Positions 1 to 8,813 of a DNA stretch of 64,000 nucleotides are shown here, piece after piece. Position 1 is the stretch's first letter; every line of letters begins with the position of its first letter. The notes under the pieces are model-generated. The model worked only from the letters and a program-made list of their open reading frames with translations. It did no database searches and had not been told where the DNA came from. The stretch is taken from positions 20,544-84,543 of the forward strand of contig JAFGTS010000037.1 in assembly GCA_016933965.1 (NCBI GenBank), read 5' to 3'. Origin of the DNA: Deltaproteobacteria bacterium. Its GTDB lineage: Bacteria > Desulfobacterota > Syntrophia > Syntrophales > UBA2210. Both the position numbers and the translations under genes were made by a program.

Positions 1-1273
1 GAATGAACTCCTTTACCGCCGCGGGATCGACTATGCCTTCATTGAATTGGCCGTATATGTCCTCCACGGAAACCGCCCGTACCCGAAGTCCCTGGAGCTC
101 ACGAAGCTCCAGAACAGGTTCGACGGCGTCGAGAAAGTCTTCCGCCGTGATCAGGATGTAGTCGGCACCGTTGTTCGGATCGGTCAGGGTGTCCGCGTAC
201 CGGCAGGCGATGCGCTCCGGTGTTTTGACGCCGCTGCCGGCGGTGACGTGGAACGTCGCGGTCTCTTGCACGATGGCGTCAAAGAGAACCGAAAAGGAGC
301 CTCCCTCGGCGGTGACGCTCATGTCTTCTATCTTCCGGGGGGATGCCGGGTCGCTGATGTCGAGGACACTGATCTCATCATCACCGAGGTTCGATACTTC
401 AAAGGTGCGAGTTGACCCTGTTCCTGCGGCGGAAAAGGGCAGGACATCGCTGTCGGCCTCCAGGTCTCGCCGGTACGTTATGTCGATCCAGTTGAAATAG
501 ACGATGTCCGTCTCTGCCCCCGTATCACCAGGCAGTTCCAGCTTCAACGCGTTCGCCCCTTCCTCAAGAAGCGTTCCGGCGATGGTGATCTCATGGAGGT
601 ATTCCTCTTCCCCGTCCCAGAAGATGTCACCGATGGCCGTCCCGTTCAGGGATATGTGCACGTGATGGTCCAGATCGATCCAGGTGTTCGACCGTCCTCT
701 GAAGGATATGAGTGCCGTCGCATCACCGGTCCCCGCCGTGGGTGACGGGATGGTCAGGGTGTATTGAACGGTGACCGGGGCCGTCAGTTTTTCCCGGAAC
801 CAGTAGTCGCTTTCCGGAGCACCCGGTGTCTCGGGCCACATGACATGATTTTCTTCGAAATGGACCGTGTAGTTCGCCGACGTGACCGGTTCTCCCGACG
901 GCGCTCCGCTGATGCCGGTGATCATCGGCCCGGCGGTACCGCTCCAGGTAAGCCGATAGACGTTGGTTCCCGTGAATTGCGTATCCAGGGCTTCGCCGTA
1001 GAATTCCAGGTAATCGCCGGGAGCAAGGTATGACCCCGCGGCGACGATTGAGACCGCCGAATCGATCCCTCTCTGAGTAAGCCGTATCTGAGAGACAGGT
1101 ATAACAGAGGGGTCCACCCCAGCCGTTTCGATGTTTTCACAGGTGACGCGGTACAGGCCGTTCTCGCTGACAAACAGGTCGACTCCCGTGACCGCCTCTT
1201 CCTGCCCTCTCGATGCCGCCGGCGAAAGAAGAAGGATCGCGCATACAAGATAGGCTGTGATCTTCCGTATCAT
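1..1273 (-). CDS. Secreted C25-family (gingipain-like) cysteine protease, 5' part only
   Basis: The frame is open from ATG 1273 to the left edge (about 424 residues), so the C-terminus lies outside the window. Residues 1-22 form a signal peptide (MIRKITAYLVCAILLLSPAA), and SD AAGGA lies 5 bases before the ATG. The next ~330 residues are beta-rich and include the stretch LAPGDYLEFYGEALDTQFTG, typical of the propeptide region of exported C25-like proteins. The last visible part (YILITAEDFLDAVEPVLELR, then QGLRVRAVSVEDIYGQFNEG) matches the start of the gingipain catalytic fold. The catalytic His and Cys would be downstream and cannot be checked. Such proteins are usually large, exported and often linked to surface display. 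It is divergent from the ddh gene. Alternative: a catalytically dead C25-like adhesin. Confidence 0.7.
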   Translation of the reverse strand, partial: MIRKITAYLVCAILLLSPAASRGQEEAVTGVDLFVSENGLYRVTCENIETAGVDPSVIPVSQIRLTQRGIDSAVSIVAAGSYLAPGDYLEFYGEALDTQFTGTNVYRLTWSGTAGPMITGISGAPSGEPVTSANYTVHFEENHVMWPETPGAPESDYWFREKLTAPVTVQYTLTIPSPTAGTGDATALISFRGRSNTWIDLDHHVHISLNGTAIGDIFWDGEEEYLHEITIAGTLLEEGANALKLELPGDTGAETDIVYFNWIDITYRRDLEADSDVLPFSAAGTGSTRTFEVSNLGDDEISVLDISDPASPRKIEDMSVTAEGGSFSVLFDAIVQETATFHVTAGSGVKTPERIACRYADTLTDPNNGADYILITAEDFLDAVEPVLELRELQGLRVRAVSVEDIYGQFNEGIVDPAAVKEFI

Positions 1274-1370
1274 CAGAGTCCTTCGGTGTGTTTTCAGACA
1301 GTAAAAAGGTTTATAATTCTAACATGTGGCCGGGAATAATCAACCGATAATTTCCCTTTTCCCTTTCTTC

Positions 1371-1400
1371 TTGACAGGTTCCCCGCTTCCCCGGTAGATT
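1371..1400 (+). promoter_or_regulatory. Sigma70-like promoter of ddh
   Basis: TTGACA at 1371-1376, 18 bases, then TAGATT at 1395-1400. Transcription would begin near 1407, just after an in-frame ATG at 1404. This supports the start at 1434, which has its own Shine-Dalgarno. Confidence 0.4.
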
Positions 1401-1433
1401 TCCATGAACATACCAGCGAGCGAGGAGCGGAGC

Positions 1434-2420
1434 ATGACACAGGAAATACGCATCGGCATCATCGGATACGGAAATATCGGCAGGGCCGTTGAAATGGCAG
1501 TTAAACAGAATCCTGATACGGTATGTGCGGGAATCTACACTCGACGCGAGCCGTCGAAGCTGGAAACGTACTATCCCGAAACACTGGTTTTCCCGCTGGA
1601 GGAAGCACAGAAGCATGCCGGCGGCATCGATGTGGCGATCCTCTGCGGGGGGTCTGCCACGGACCTTCCGGAACAGGGACCGAGATTAGCGGCGCTTTTC
1701 AATACCGTGGACAGTTTCGACACCCACGCGCGTATACCGGAATATTACGCCGCTGTCGACCGGGCGGCCCGGGAGGCAGGAACGACGGCCGTCATTTCCA
1801 CGGGTTGGGACCCGGGCCTGTTTTCCCTGATGCGGGTTATCGAGGATTCCGTCCTGCCCGTGGGTGAGAGCTATACCTTCTGGGGGCCCGGCGTGAGCCA
1901 GGGGCATTCCGATGCCATACGACGGGTGGAAGGTGTGACGGACGCCCGGCAGTACACGATACCCGTAGATAAGGCGGTCGATGCCGTTCGAAGGGGTGAA
2001 GCTCCGAAATTCACCTCTCGTGAGAAACATTTCCGTGACTGCTATGTGGTCGCTGAAGAAGGGGCCGATCTTGACAGGATCGAAAAAGAGATCACGTCCA
2101 TGCCGTATTATTTTTCGGATTACGACACGCGGGTGACCTTCATATCACGGGATGAAATGCGGGAAAAACACGCGACCATGCCCCATGGCGGCTTTGTCAT
2201 GAGGACCGGTGCCGATGACGCAGGCAACCGAAGCATCATCGAGTTTTCACTGAAGCTTGCAAGCAACCCGGGATTTACGGCAACCGTCCTCGTGGCATAC
2301 GCCCGGGCGGCCTGGCGCCTGAACGGGGAGGGGAAAACGGGTGCCCTGACCGTCTTTGACATCGCGCCGGCCTATCTCTCGGCACGGACCCGGGAGGAGT
2401 TGATCAAGAACGAACTCTAG
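1434..2420 (+). CDS. ddh: meso-Diaminopimelate D-dehydrogenase
   Basis: This NADPH enzyme converts tetrahydrodipicolinate plus ammonia directly to meso-diaminopimelate, a one-step route to lysine and peptidoglycan. The product is 328 residues, near the usual 320-326. It has an N-terminal Rossmann motif (IGIIGYGNIGRAVEMAV), the substrate segment VDSFDTHARIPEYYAAVD, and the family signature TAVISTGWDPGLFSLMRVIE followed by TFWGPGVSQGHSDAIRRVEGV. The start at 1434 is chosen over an ATG at 1404 because GAGGAG precedes it and the likely promoter leaves 1404 untranscribed. It appears monocistronic, followed by a 102-base gap before the AOR gene. Ddh is patchily distributed in bacteria. Confidence 0.93.
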   Translation: MTQEIRIGIIGYGNIGRAVEMAVKQNPDTVCAGIYTRREPSKLETYYPETLVFPLEEAQKHAGGIDVAILCGGSATDLPEQGPRLAALFNTVDSFDTHARIPEYYAAVDRAAREAGTTAVISTGWDPGLFSLMRVIEDSVLPVGESYTFWGPGVSQGHSDAIRRVEGVTDARQYTIPVDKAVDAVRRGEAPKFTSREKHFRDCYVVAEEGADLDRIEKEITSMPYYFSDYDTRVTFISRDEMREKHATMPHGGFVMRTGADDAGNRSIIEFSLKLASNPGFTATVLVAYARAAWRLNGEGKTGALTVFDIAPAYLSARTREELIKNEL

Positions 2421-2522
2421 GCCGGCGGACGGAGCGTGGGCAACGAACGGGGATGATCAAGGGACCTGCTGAGCGAATAGAGAAGTTGTTTTGTCACTTT
2501 TTTAAGAACGTGGGAGGGAACC

Positions 2523-4481
2523 ATGAAAGGGAAGAGTGGATACACCGGGAAAATCCTGAACGTCGATCTGGACGGGGGAACCATGTCAGAGGAAACGATT
2601 CCCGATGAGATTTACGAGAGTCATCTTTCGGGAATGGGCCTGGCCGCCGCCCTGCTTTACGACCGGATCCCCGCCGGGGCAGACCCGCTGGGGCCGGACA
2701 ATATCCTCGGTATTGTTTCAGGTCTTCTGACCGGCACGGGAAGTTTCTTCACGGGACGGTGGATGGTGGTGGGAAAATCGCCCCTCACCGGTGGCTGGGG
2801 AGACGCGAACTGCGGTGGAAGCTTCGCGCCGGCCATCAAGCGGTGCGGGTACGACGGCATTTTCTTCCGCGGTATCAGTGAAAGACCCGTGTATCTGCTG
2901 GTGAAGAATGGAACACCACAACTCCGTGACGCCGCGCATCTCTGGGGAATGGACGCCGTGGAAACCGAAGAGTTGCTCATCGAGGAGCACGGAAACGGTG
3001 CCCGCGTGGCCTGTATCGGTCCCGCCGGTGAAAATCGTTCCCTTATATCAGGTATATCGAACGACCGGGGACGGCTTGCCGCCCGTTCCGGCCTCGGTGC
3101 CGTGATGGGTGCAAAGAGATTGAAAGCGGTGGTTCTTGCCGGGAAGGGACGGATTCATGCCCATGACCCCGATGAGATGAAGCGGCTCAGTGCGGCCTGC
3201 AACAAGTGGGTGCGGTTTCAGCCGCCCTTCGTATCGGGTCCGTTCACCGCGAAGATCGGTGCCCTGCTTCGCGTCATGCCCACACAAATGGCACAGGACG
3301 GCATGCTCTTCAAGATCATCCTCAAGAAGTGGGGAACGGCCTGCATGAACCAGATGTCCATCGAGATGGGCGACTCGCCTATCAAGAACTGGACGGGGAG
3401 CAACAGGGATTTCGGCACCGACAGGTCGAAGCCCACGAATCCCGATGCGATCATCGAGAGGGAACGGATCAAGTATCACTGTTATTCCTGTCCCCTGGGA
3501 TGCGGCGGCATCTGCACCATGGAGGGGAAATACACCGAGACCCACAAGCCGGAATACGAGACGATCCTTGCCTTGGGCGGGCTCTGTATGAACGCCGATG
3601 CGGACAGCCTCTTTGAAATGAACGAGATGCTCAACAGGGCCGGCATGGACACCATATCGGCGGGAAGCACCGTGGCCTTCGCCATTGAATGTTATGAGCG
3701 GGGGATCATTACGAAAGAAGATACGGGCGGTCTGGAATTGACCTGGGGAAATGCACCGGCCATAGTGGAGCTTGTTCAGAAAATGATCACCCGGGAGGGT
3801 ATCGGCGATCTCCTGGCGGACGGGTCGAAATTTGCCGCTGAGCGGATCGGAAAGAATTCCGCTGCGTTCGCCATGCATGCCGGCGGCCAGGACCTGCCCA
3901 TGCATGACGGCCGGAACGATCCGGGGTTCGCCCTCCACTACAGCGTGGAACCAACGCCGGGCCGGCATACGATAGGGGCCCAGCTGTATTACGAGATGTT
4001 TCAGCTCTGGAGGAAGGTGAAGGACCTTCCAAAGGCGCAGATGCTCTACAGCAAGGACAGGAAGTTTGAGACGGGTGAGGACAAAGCGATCAAAGCCGCC
4101 GCGTGCAGCAAGTACGTGAACGTCATGAACGGGGCGGGCCTGTGTCTCTTCTCGGCCTTTCTGGGCGCGCACCGGCTTCCCCTCTTTGAATGGTTGAACG
4201 CGGCTACGGGGTGGAACAAAACGGCGGAGGAATACCTGGAGATCGGAGAACGGATCCAGACGCTCCGCCAGGCCTTCAACATCAAGCACGGCATAAAACC
4301 GCGGACCTTTGTGATCCCTAACCGCGCACTGGGAAAGGAACCGCTTTCCGAGGGAGCGAACAAGAGCCGCACCGTCGATATCGAGCCCATGATACGTGAT
4401 TACTGGCGGCTCTTCGGCTGGGACGAGACCTCGGGAAACCCAAAGGAGGAGAGCATAAAGCGGCTCGGGATAAAACAATAA
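2523..4481 (+). CDS. Tungsten aldehyde:ferredoxin oxidoreductase (AOR family), copy 1
   Basis: 652 residues, full family length. AOR enzymes use a tungsten-bis-pterin site and one [4Fe-4S] cluster to interconvert aldehydes and carboxylic acids with ferredoxin. Visible are the N-terminal domain start (YTGKILNVDLDGG), the pterin-binding SPLTGGWGDANCGGSFAPAI region, the cluster ligands C320-x2-C323-x3-C327 (CYSCPLGC) and the distal ligand C541 in NGAGLCLF. The downstream gene, 20 bases away, encodes a four-cluster ferredoxin, its probable electron partner. The substrate cannot be read; AOR paralogues also include BamB-like and glyceraldehyde-3-phosphate enzymes. SD GGGAGGG precedes the ATG. Confidence 0.92.
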   Translation: MKGKSGYTGKILNVDLDGGTMSEETIPDEIYESHLSGMGLAAALLYDRIPAGADPLGPDNILGIVSGLLTGTGSFFTGRWMVVGKSPLTGGWGDANCGGSFAPAIKRCGYDGIFFRGISERPVYLLVKNGTPQLRDAAHLWGMDAVETEELLIEEHGNGARVACIGPAGENRSLISGISNDRGRLAARSGLGAVMGAKRLKAVVLAGKGRIHAHDPDEMKRLSAACNKWVRFQPPFVSGPFTAKIGALLRVMPTQMAQDGMLFKIILKKWGTACMNQMSIEMGDSPIKNWTGSNRDFGTDRSKPTNPDAIIERERIKYHCYSCPLGCGGICTMEGKYTETHKPEYETILALGGLCMNADADSLFEMNEMLNRAGMDTISAGSTVAFAIECYERGIITKEDTGGLELTWGNAPAIVELVQKMITREGIGDLLADGSKFAAERIGKNSAAFAMHAGGQDLPMHDGRNDPGFALHYSVEPTPGRHTIGAQLYYEMFQLWRKVKDLPKAQMLYSKDRKFETGEDKAIKAAACSKYVNVMNGAGLCLFSAFLGAHRLPLFEWLNAATGWNKTAEEYLEIGERIQTLRQAFNIKHGIKPRTFVIPNRALGKEPLSEGANKSRTVDIEPMIRDYWRLFGWDETSGNPKEESIKRLGIKQ

Positions 4482-4501
4482 CGATAAAACAGGGGGTTGC
4501 C

Positions 4502-4918
4502 ATGTCATATAGCATCACTGATAGTTGCAATGGCTGCGGGGCCTGTGCACGTCTGTGCCCCGTTGACGCTATTCACGGTGAAAAAAAGGAAAAACACCGG
4601 ATCGACAAACTGCTCTGCATCGAATGTGGCGCCTGCGGCAGGGTCTGCCCCGAGGGGGCGATCCTCGACGCCGCCGGCAACCCCTGTACCATGATCAAGC
4701 GGTCCCAGTGGGAAAAGCCGCGATTCGACAGGAAGATATGTACCTCCTGCAACATCTGTATCGATGCCTGTCCCGTGGGATGCCTTGATCTGTCGGAGCC
4801 CGATGACAGGAAAGATCCCCATGGATATCCCTGCATGAAGGTTGAAAAGGCCTGCATCGGCTGCGGCTTCTGCGCCGCGGAGTGCCCTGTCGGGGCCGTG
4901 ACGATGGCGGTGGAGTAA
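4502..4918 (+). CDS. Four-cluster ferredoxin (AOR electron carrier)
   Basis: 138 residues with four CxxCxxC...CP motifs: CNGCGACARLCP, CIECGACGRVCP, CTSCNICIDACP and CIGCGFCAAECP. In bacterial-type ferredoxins each such motif with its partner Cys builds a [4Fe-4S] cluster, so up to four clusters are expected in two ferredoxin domains. There is no signal peptide, so it is cytoplasmic. It starts 20 bases after the AOR gene and ends before a bidirectional terminator, so the two genes form one transcript. The likely role is passing electrons between the AOR and a ferredoxin- or NAD-dependent partner not encoded here. The arrangement resembles AorA/AorB and BamB/BamC pairs. Confidence 0.9.
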   Translation: MSYSITDSCNGCGACARLCPVDAIHGEKKEKHRIDKLLCIECGACGRVCPEGAILDAAGNPCTMIKRSQWEKPRFDRKICTSCNICIDACPVGCLDLSEPDDRKDPHGYPCMKVEKACIGCGFCAAECPVGAVTMAVE

Positions 4919-4941
4919 CAGCAGGATGCCGAAAGACACGA

Positions 4942-4976
4942 AAAAAACCCGGGCAATGACACCGCCCGGGTTTTTT
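4942..4976. terminator. Bidirectional intrinsic terminator between convergent AOR units
   Basis: A 13-bp inverted repeat (4942-4954 with 4964-4976) has a GCCCGGG core flanked by A on the left arm and T on the right. It gives a G+C stem with a U tract on either strand, so it can end both the rightward ferredoxin transcript and the leftward AOR transcript. Confidence 0.9.
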
Positions 4977-5001
4977 CATTTGATTTCCTGATTCCGGCGA
5001 C

Positions 5002-6867
5002 TTACCAGACGGCGCCGGCTTCATCGGCCATATCGTATTCGACGAGCACCTCTTTCACCGGTATGGCCTTTTCGGGATCGATCTTCATCAGTTCGTAGAA
5101 CCGCTGCTTCATCCCTTCGAAATTGATCTCCACCCCTTCGGGTTCACCATCCGTGGCCGGCTCCAGCATCCGTTTCGTCAGTTTGTCGTCGTCGGCGGTG
5201 CGGCCGAAACGATAGTTGATCATCCGTTTGAGATAGAAGACACGCCTGCCTGCGCGCATCATTTCCTCGGCATCCCACTCGTAGCCGGGAACGATGTTGA
5301 AAAGTTCAACCCACTCGGGAATGGTCACTTCCGCATCGGCGAACTGGCAGAAACAGGCGCTGTTCTCGATGGCACCGAAGGCCACCATGTCCACGGCGGC
5401 TTCCGCCTTGTTCTCGTCGGTCCTCGGTTCCAGTTCATACTCGAACCCGATCTCCGGGTAATATCGGGCCCCCATCTCGGCAAACAGCATGGGATCTGCC
5501 ACGTGACAGGCACCACGGGCTTCCACGGCATAGGTCAATGCCATGCCGTGACCGCCGCCCCGGGGATCATGCATGGGGGCTTCAAGTCCCTTGGCGTGAA
5601 CGGTATAATCCGCTCCCTTGCCGATCTTTTTTGAGGCTGCGACGCTGCCGTTGGCAAGAAGCTCACCAAGTTTTCCCTCACGTGCTGCTATTTTGGGAAG
5701 GATCACGTCGATGACCGTTTCCAGATCACCCCAGTTCAGTTCGACACCGTCGGTATCATCCTTTGTCAGGTCACCCTTTTCGAAGGCCTCCATTGCCCAG
5801 GCGATGGTCCCGCCTGTTGAAATTGTGTCGATGCCGAGATCGTTGCACAACCTTCCGGCCTTGCAGGTGGCGGCAAGGTCGATGGAGCCGATAAGCGTTC
5901 CGAAGGAAACGATCGTTTCATATTCGGGGCCGGGACCTTCCGGAATGGCCCAGGGGCCTTCCTTGACCTCGACGATTCGCTTGCAGGCGATGTTGCAGTA
6001 TGCACAAGCGCCCCGCTTGGTAAGGTAGGTTTCCGTCAGGGTGCTTCCCGTAAGGGCGTCGGCCGCTTCCTCCCAAAAATTGGATGTCCAGTTCCTGATG
6101 GGGACGTCACCGGCATACATGCCGCCGATGAGATTGGCGGCCGTCCCGTTCTCATGAAGAACATCCGAGGCGAGGGCTTCCCGTATCTTCGGATTCAGTT
6201 CCTTGCGAAGTTCTTCGAAGCGTTCGGGATCGACCAACTCCATCTTTTTCTTGCTCGCCTTTACCACGATAGCCTTGAGGTTCTTCGAGCCCATGACGGC
6301 CCCGAATCCCGCACGGCCGGTGGCATGATGTCCCTCGTTGAGAATGATGGAATACCGCACCAGGTTTTCACCGGCCGGACCGATGACAAGCGTACGGTAT
6401 GCCTTGCCGAAGCGCTTTTTCAGGGACTCGGTCACTTGCGTCGCTCCCTGTCCCCAGTACTCCGAGGCATCGAGGATTTCGATCTTGTCATCCTCGATCA
6501 GGAGCAGTGAGGGCTGTGCCGCCTTGCCCGTCAGTATGAATCCGTCATATCCCGCGTAGCGCAGCTCAGGTGCGAGGAAGCCGCCGCAGGAGGAATCACC
6601 CCAGCCACCCGTGAGGGGTGACCTGCCCGCGGTGCTGTGGCGGCTTGCGCCGGAAAGCTTCAGCCCGGCGAAGGGACCGTTCATGAAGAGAAGCATCGCT
6701 TCCGGTGAAAGAGCATCGGCATCGAAATTCCCCCGTTCCCAGAAGAGCTTCGCCGCCAGCCCGCTCCCGCCTATATACTTTGTATAGTATTCTTCGGGTA
6801 ATTGTTCCACCTTCACGGTACCGGCGGAAAGATCTACGTCGATTATCTTTCCCGTATTGGCTTTCAT
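5002..6867 (-). CDS. Tungsten aldehyde:ferredoxin oxidoreductase (AOR family), copy 2
   Basis: 621 residues from ATG 6867, chosen over an upstream GTG (6876) because GAGGTG sits 6 bases before it. Motifs: NTGKIIDVDLSAGT at the N-terminus, SPLTGGWGDSSCGGFLAPEL in the pterin domain, cluster ligands C288-x2-C291-x3-C295 (CAYCNIAC) and a distal Cys in ENSACFCQFA. It shares the family layout but little detail with the AOR at 2523, so the two probably handle different aldehydes. It is the last gene of a unit with an Fe-alcohol dehydrogenase and an SCP2-domain protein, suggesting alcohol to aldehyde to acid conversion (or the reverse) on a hydrophobic substrate. That link is inference. Confidence 0.92.
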   Translation of the reverse strand: MKANTGKIIDVDLSAGTVKVEQLPEEYYTKYIGGSGLAAKLFWERGNFDADALSPEAMLLFMNGPFAGLKLSGASRHSTAGRSPLTGGWGDSSCGGFLAPELRYAGYDGFILTGKAAQPSLLLIEDDKIEILDASEYWGQGATQVTESLKKRFGKAYRTLVIGPAGENLVRYSIILNEGHHATGRAGFGAVMGSKNLKAIVVKASKKKMELVDPERFEELRKELNPKIREALASDVLHENGTAANLIGGMYAGDVPIRNWTSNFWEEAADALTGSTLTETYLTKRGACAYCNIACKRIVEVKEGPWAIPEGPGPEYETIVSFGTLIGSIDLAATCKAGRLCNDLGIDTISTGGTIAWAMEAFEKGDLTKDDTDGVELNWGDLETVIDVILPKIAAREGKLGELLANGSVAASKKIGKGADYTVHAKGLEAPMHDPRGGGHGMALTYAVEARGACHVADPMLFAEMGARYYPEIGFEYELEPRTDENKAEAAVDMVAFGAIENSACFCQFADAEVTIPEWVELFNIVPGYEWDAEEMMRAGRRVFYLKRMINYRFGRTADDDKLTKRMLEPATDGEPEGVEINFEGMKQRFYELMKIDPEKAIPVKEVLVEYDMADEAGAVW

Positions 6868-6886
6868 GTTCAACACCTCATAGAGT

Positions 6887-7306
6887 CTACTTCAGGATTA
6901 TGCCTTCTTTCCCCTCATCTTTCAGTACCTTGACGTACAGTTCGGCGACCTTCTTGAGTTTCGGGGCGAGTTTCAGGAGTCCCGTGGCCGAACCCTTCAC
7001 CCTGATCTTCTTTCTCGTGATCGCCATGACGGGATTGAGCTTGTTCGACCAGGAGCGATGGGCGTCATCCGCTGAGAGACTCATGGTCAGGTCCGGTGCA
7101 TCGGCGGGTTTGCCGGGACCGGTCTTGAGATCACCGCCGCGGCAGTCGACCCAGAAGGAACAGTTCGGTCCGTCCTGGGTGTAATCGAACCAGATGAGCT
7201 GGTTCACTTTCTTCAATCCGCCCGACAGATCAGCATCTTTGAATCCTTCTTCAAAAAGTTTCACAAACATTTTGATGGGTTCATTTTCGTCCTTCCAGTA
7301 TTCCAT
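6887..7306 (-). CDS. SCP2 sterol-binding-domain protein
   Basis: 139 residues, a single SCP2 (sterol carrier protein 2) fold. Typical segments are LIWFDYTQDGPNCSFWVDCR, then APDLTMSLSADDAHR, then the helix GLLKLAPKLKKVAELY. SCP2 domains bind lipids, acyl-CoA and other hydrophobic ligands in a tunnel. No signal peptide. It lies 33 bases after the alcohol dehydrogenase and 19 before the AOR, with SD GGAGGAG at its start, so it is probably a substrate carrier for this oxidation unit. The ligand is unknown. Confidence 0.8.
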   Translation of the reverse strand: MEYWKDENEPIKMFVKLFEEGFKDADLSGGLKKVNQLIWFDYTQDGPNCSFWVDCRGGDLKTGPGKPADAPDLTMSLSADDAHRSWSNKLNPVMAITRKKIRVKGSATGLLKLAPKLKKVAELYVKVLKDEGKEGIILK

Positions 7307-7339
7307 GGTTCTCCTCCTTTGTTTTATGTGTTTGCGCCG

Positions 7340-8536
7340 CTAAAACGCTTTCAAGTACAGGTTGCGAATGTCCTCTTCCTCCAGGTAACGCGGGTTATAG
7401 CTGATCTGTGAATCACCGGCTGCCAGTTCGACGAGGGCCTGGAGTTCATCCGGGTCTTTGGGGATCTTCAGGTCCGTCAGCGTGTCCGTCAGGCCCACTT
7501 CCTTCTTGAGGTCTTTTACAGCCTTTACGGCAGCCATGCCGGCATCAACGGGATCCATGCCCGCCACATCGATACCCATGGCGTCGGCGATCATGAGAAA
7601 TTTCAGGGGCGCTTCCTCCACATTGAATTCCATGACGATGGGAAGCATGATGCCGTTGCCCAGACCATGGGGCACGCCGTACTTGCCGCCCAGGGCATGG
7701 GCCGTGGAATGAACAGCGCCGGTCATGGTATTGCCGAAACACAGACCCGCCATGCTGCTGGCGATGAGCATGTTCCCCCGTGCTTCAATGTTGTCCGGTT
7801 CCTTCACGGCAAGGGGCAGGTACTTGAAGATGAGCCTGATGGCATGGAGCCCCAGGCCGTCGGCGATGGGTTCCGCGGCGGTGGATGTGATGCCTTCGAC
7901 GGCATGTGTCAGAGCGTCCATGCCCGTAAAGGCCGTAATCTTCGCGGGGAGCGCCACGGTCAGTTCCGGATCGAGCATGGCGATATCCGCGTTGAAGGGA
8001 TGACTGACCCCCAATTTTACGCCGCTTTCCGTATCCAGGACAACCAGGGCGTTCGTGATCTCACTCCCGGTTCCCGCCGTCGTGGGAAATACAATGTGGG
8101 GCGGCAGCGGCTTTGCCCCTTCCCAAAGAGCGGCCTGGTCCGCCAGCGGCTGGAAGTCGTCGACCTTCCTGCCAATCATGATATTCACGGCCTTTGCCGT
8201 GTCCATGACACTGCCGCCGCCGACGACAACCATGCAATCGGCGCCGCTTTTGCGGTAGAATTCGGCTCCCTTGTTGATGATGTCGATCCGGGCGTCCTGG
8301 ACTATATCATCAAATATGCCGACCAGTTCCAGTTCTTCGGAACTCCGGATCGCCTCGGCCACCATGTCGGCGACGCCGGCGTTCACGAGTCCCTTGTCCG
8401 TGTACATGACGACTTTCGATCCGCCCAGCTGGCTCATCTCAAAGCCGATCTCGGCCCTGACACCCGGCGAGTACATTATCCGGGGTCTGTTGTACCAGGA
8501 AAAAAACGGTTCAAAGGCAATGTCCGGGTACTTCAT
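7340..8536 (-). CDS. Iron-containing alcohol dehydrogenase
   Basis: 398 residues, group III (Fe-dependent) alcohol dehydrogenase. The N-terminal nucleotide domain has GADCMVVVGGGSVMDTAKAV and FPTTAGTGSEIT. The metal site is visible as Asp in DIAMLDPEL, His in GMDALTHAVE, and two His in the GAVHSTAHALGGKYGVPHG signature. These enzymes interconvert alcohols and aldehydes with NAD(P)H. It is the first gene of a leftward unit with SCP2 and AOR genes, and a strong purine-rich SD (GGAGGGAGGG) precedes ATG 8536. Substrate unassigned. Confidence 0.92.
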   Translation of the reverse strand: MKYPDIAFEPFFSWYNRPRIMYSPGVRAEIGFEMSQLGGSKVVMYTDKGLVNAGVADMVAEAIRSSEELELVGIFDDIVQDARIDIINKGAEFYRKSGADCMVVVGGGSVMDTAKAVNIMIGRKVDDFQPLADQAALWEGAKPLPPHIVFPTTAGTGSEITNALVVLDTESGVKLGVSHPFNADIAMLDPELTVALPAKITAFTGMDALTHAVEGITSTAAEPIADGLGLHAIRLIFKYLPLAVKEPDNIEARGNMLIASSMAGLCFGNTMTGAVHSTAHALGGKYGVPHGLGNGIMLPIVMEFNVEEAPLKFLMIADAMGIDVAGMDPVDAGMAAVKAVKDLKKEVGLTDTLTDLKIPKDPDELQALVELAAGDSQISYNPRYLEEEDIRNLYLKAF

Positions 8537-8616
8537 ATCCCTCCCTCCTAATTGTAATGATGTTATGAAATTGTAGCCACAAGGCGTAAGTTAGCCGAAT
8601 TTTGGCGAAACATCAA

Positions 8617-8654
8617 GAAAGAACTAACACAGAAAGAACTAACACATATATGTG
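8617..8654. repeat. Two 15-bp tandem direct repeats plus palindrome
   Basis: GAAAGAACTAACACA occurs twice, head to tail (8617-8631 and 8632-8646). It is immediately followed by and overlaps the 12-bp palindrome CACATATATGTG (8643-8654). It lies about 90 bases upstream of the Fe-alcohol dehydrogenase start, where a regulator could bind. Function unknown. Confidence 0.6.
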
Positions 8655-8671
8655 AAACACAGAAAACGGGG

Positions 8672-8765
8672 GTCAGGGATCGGGAATCGTGATTCGGGGA
8701 ATCGTGATCCGTAATCCGTAATTCATAATCCGGAAATCATCTGACCGTTTCACCGCTTCACGCCT
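8672..8765. repeat. Degenerate short tandem repeat array
   Basis: GGGAATCGTGAT(T/C)CG occurs twice, then shortened TAATCCG/TAATTCATAATCCG units, then a run of TTCACCG/TTCACGC-like units. The unit is about 7-8 bases and imperfect. No coding frame fits. It separates the leftward alcohol dehydrogenase unit from the rightward cobalamin block. Confidence 0.5.
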
Positions 8766-8781
8766 CACCCCATAATCGGTC

Positions 8782-8811
8782 TTGACAAAAACGATATACT
8801 TTTTTTATAGT
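8782..8811 (+). promoter_or_regulatory. Sigma70-like promoter of the cobalamin uptake block
   Basis: TTGACA at 8782-8787, 18-base spacer, TATAGT at 8806-8811. Initiation would fall a few bases later, just before the riboswitch aptamer. Confidence 0.6.
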
Positions 8812-8813
8812 GC

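Noticed and set aside
1404..1433. ATG 1404 as the ddh start
   Set aside because: It lies at or before the likely transcription start and lacks a Shine-Dalgarno; ATG 1434 has one and gives the usual length.
3048..4508. Long minus-strand open frame (486 codons) antisense to the first AOR gene
   Set aside because: Shadow of a GC-rich coding gene; no ribosome site and no recognisable domain.
8672..8765. CRISPR array
   Set aside because: Units are only 7-8 bases and contiguous; there are no spacers and no cas genes.
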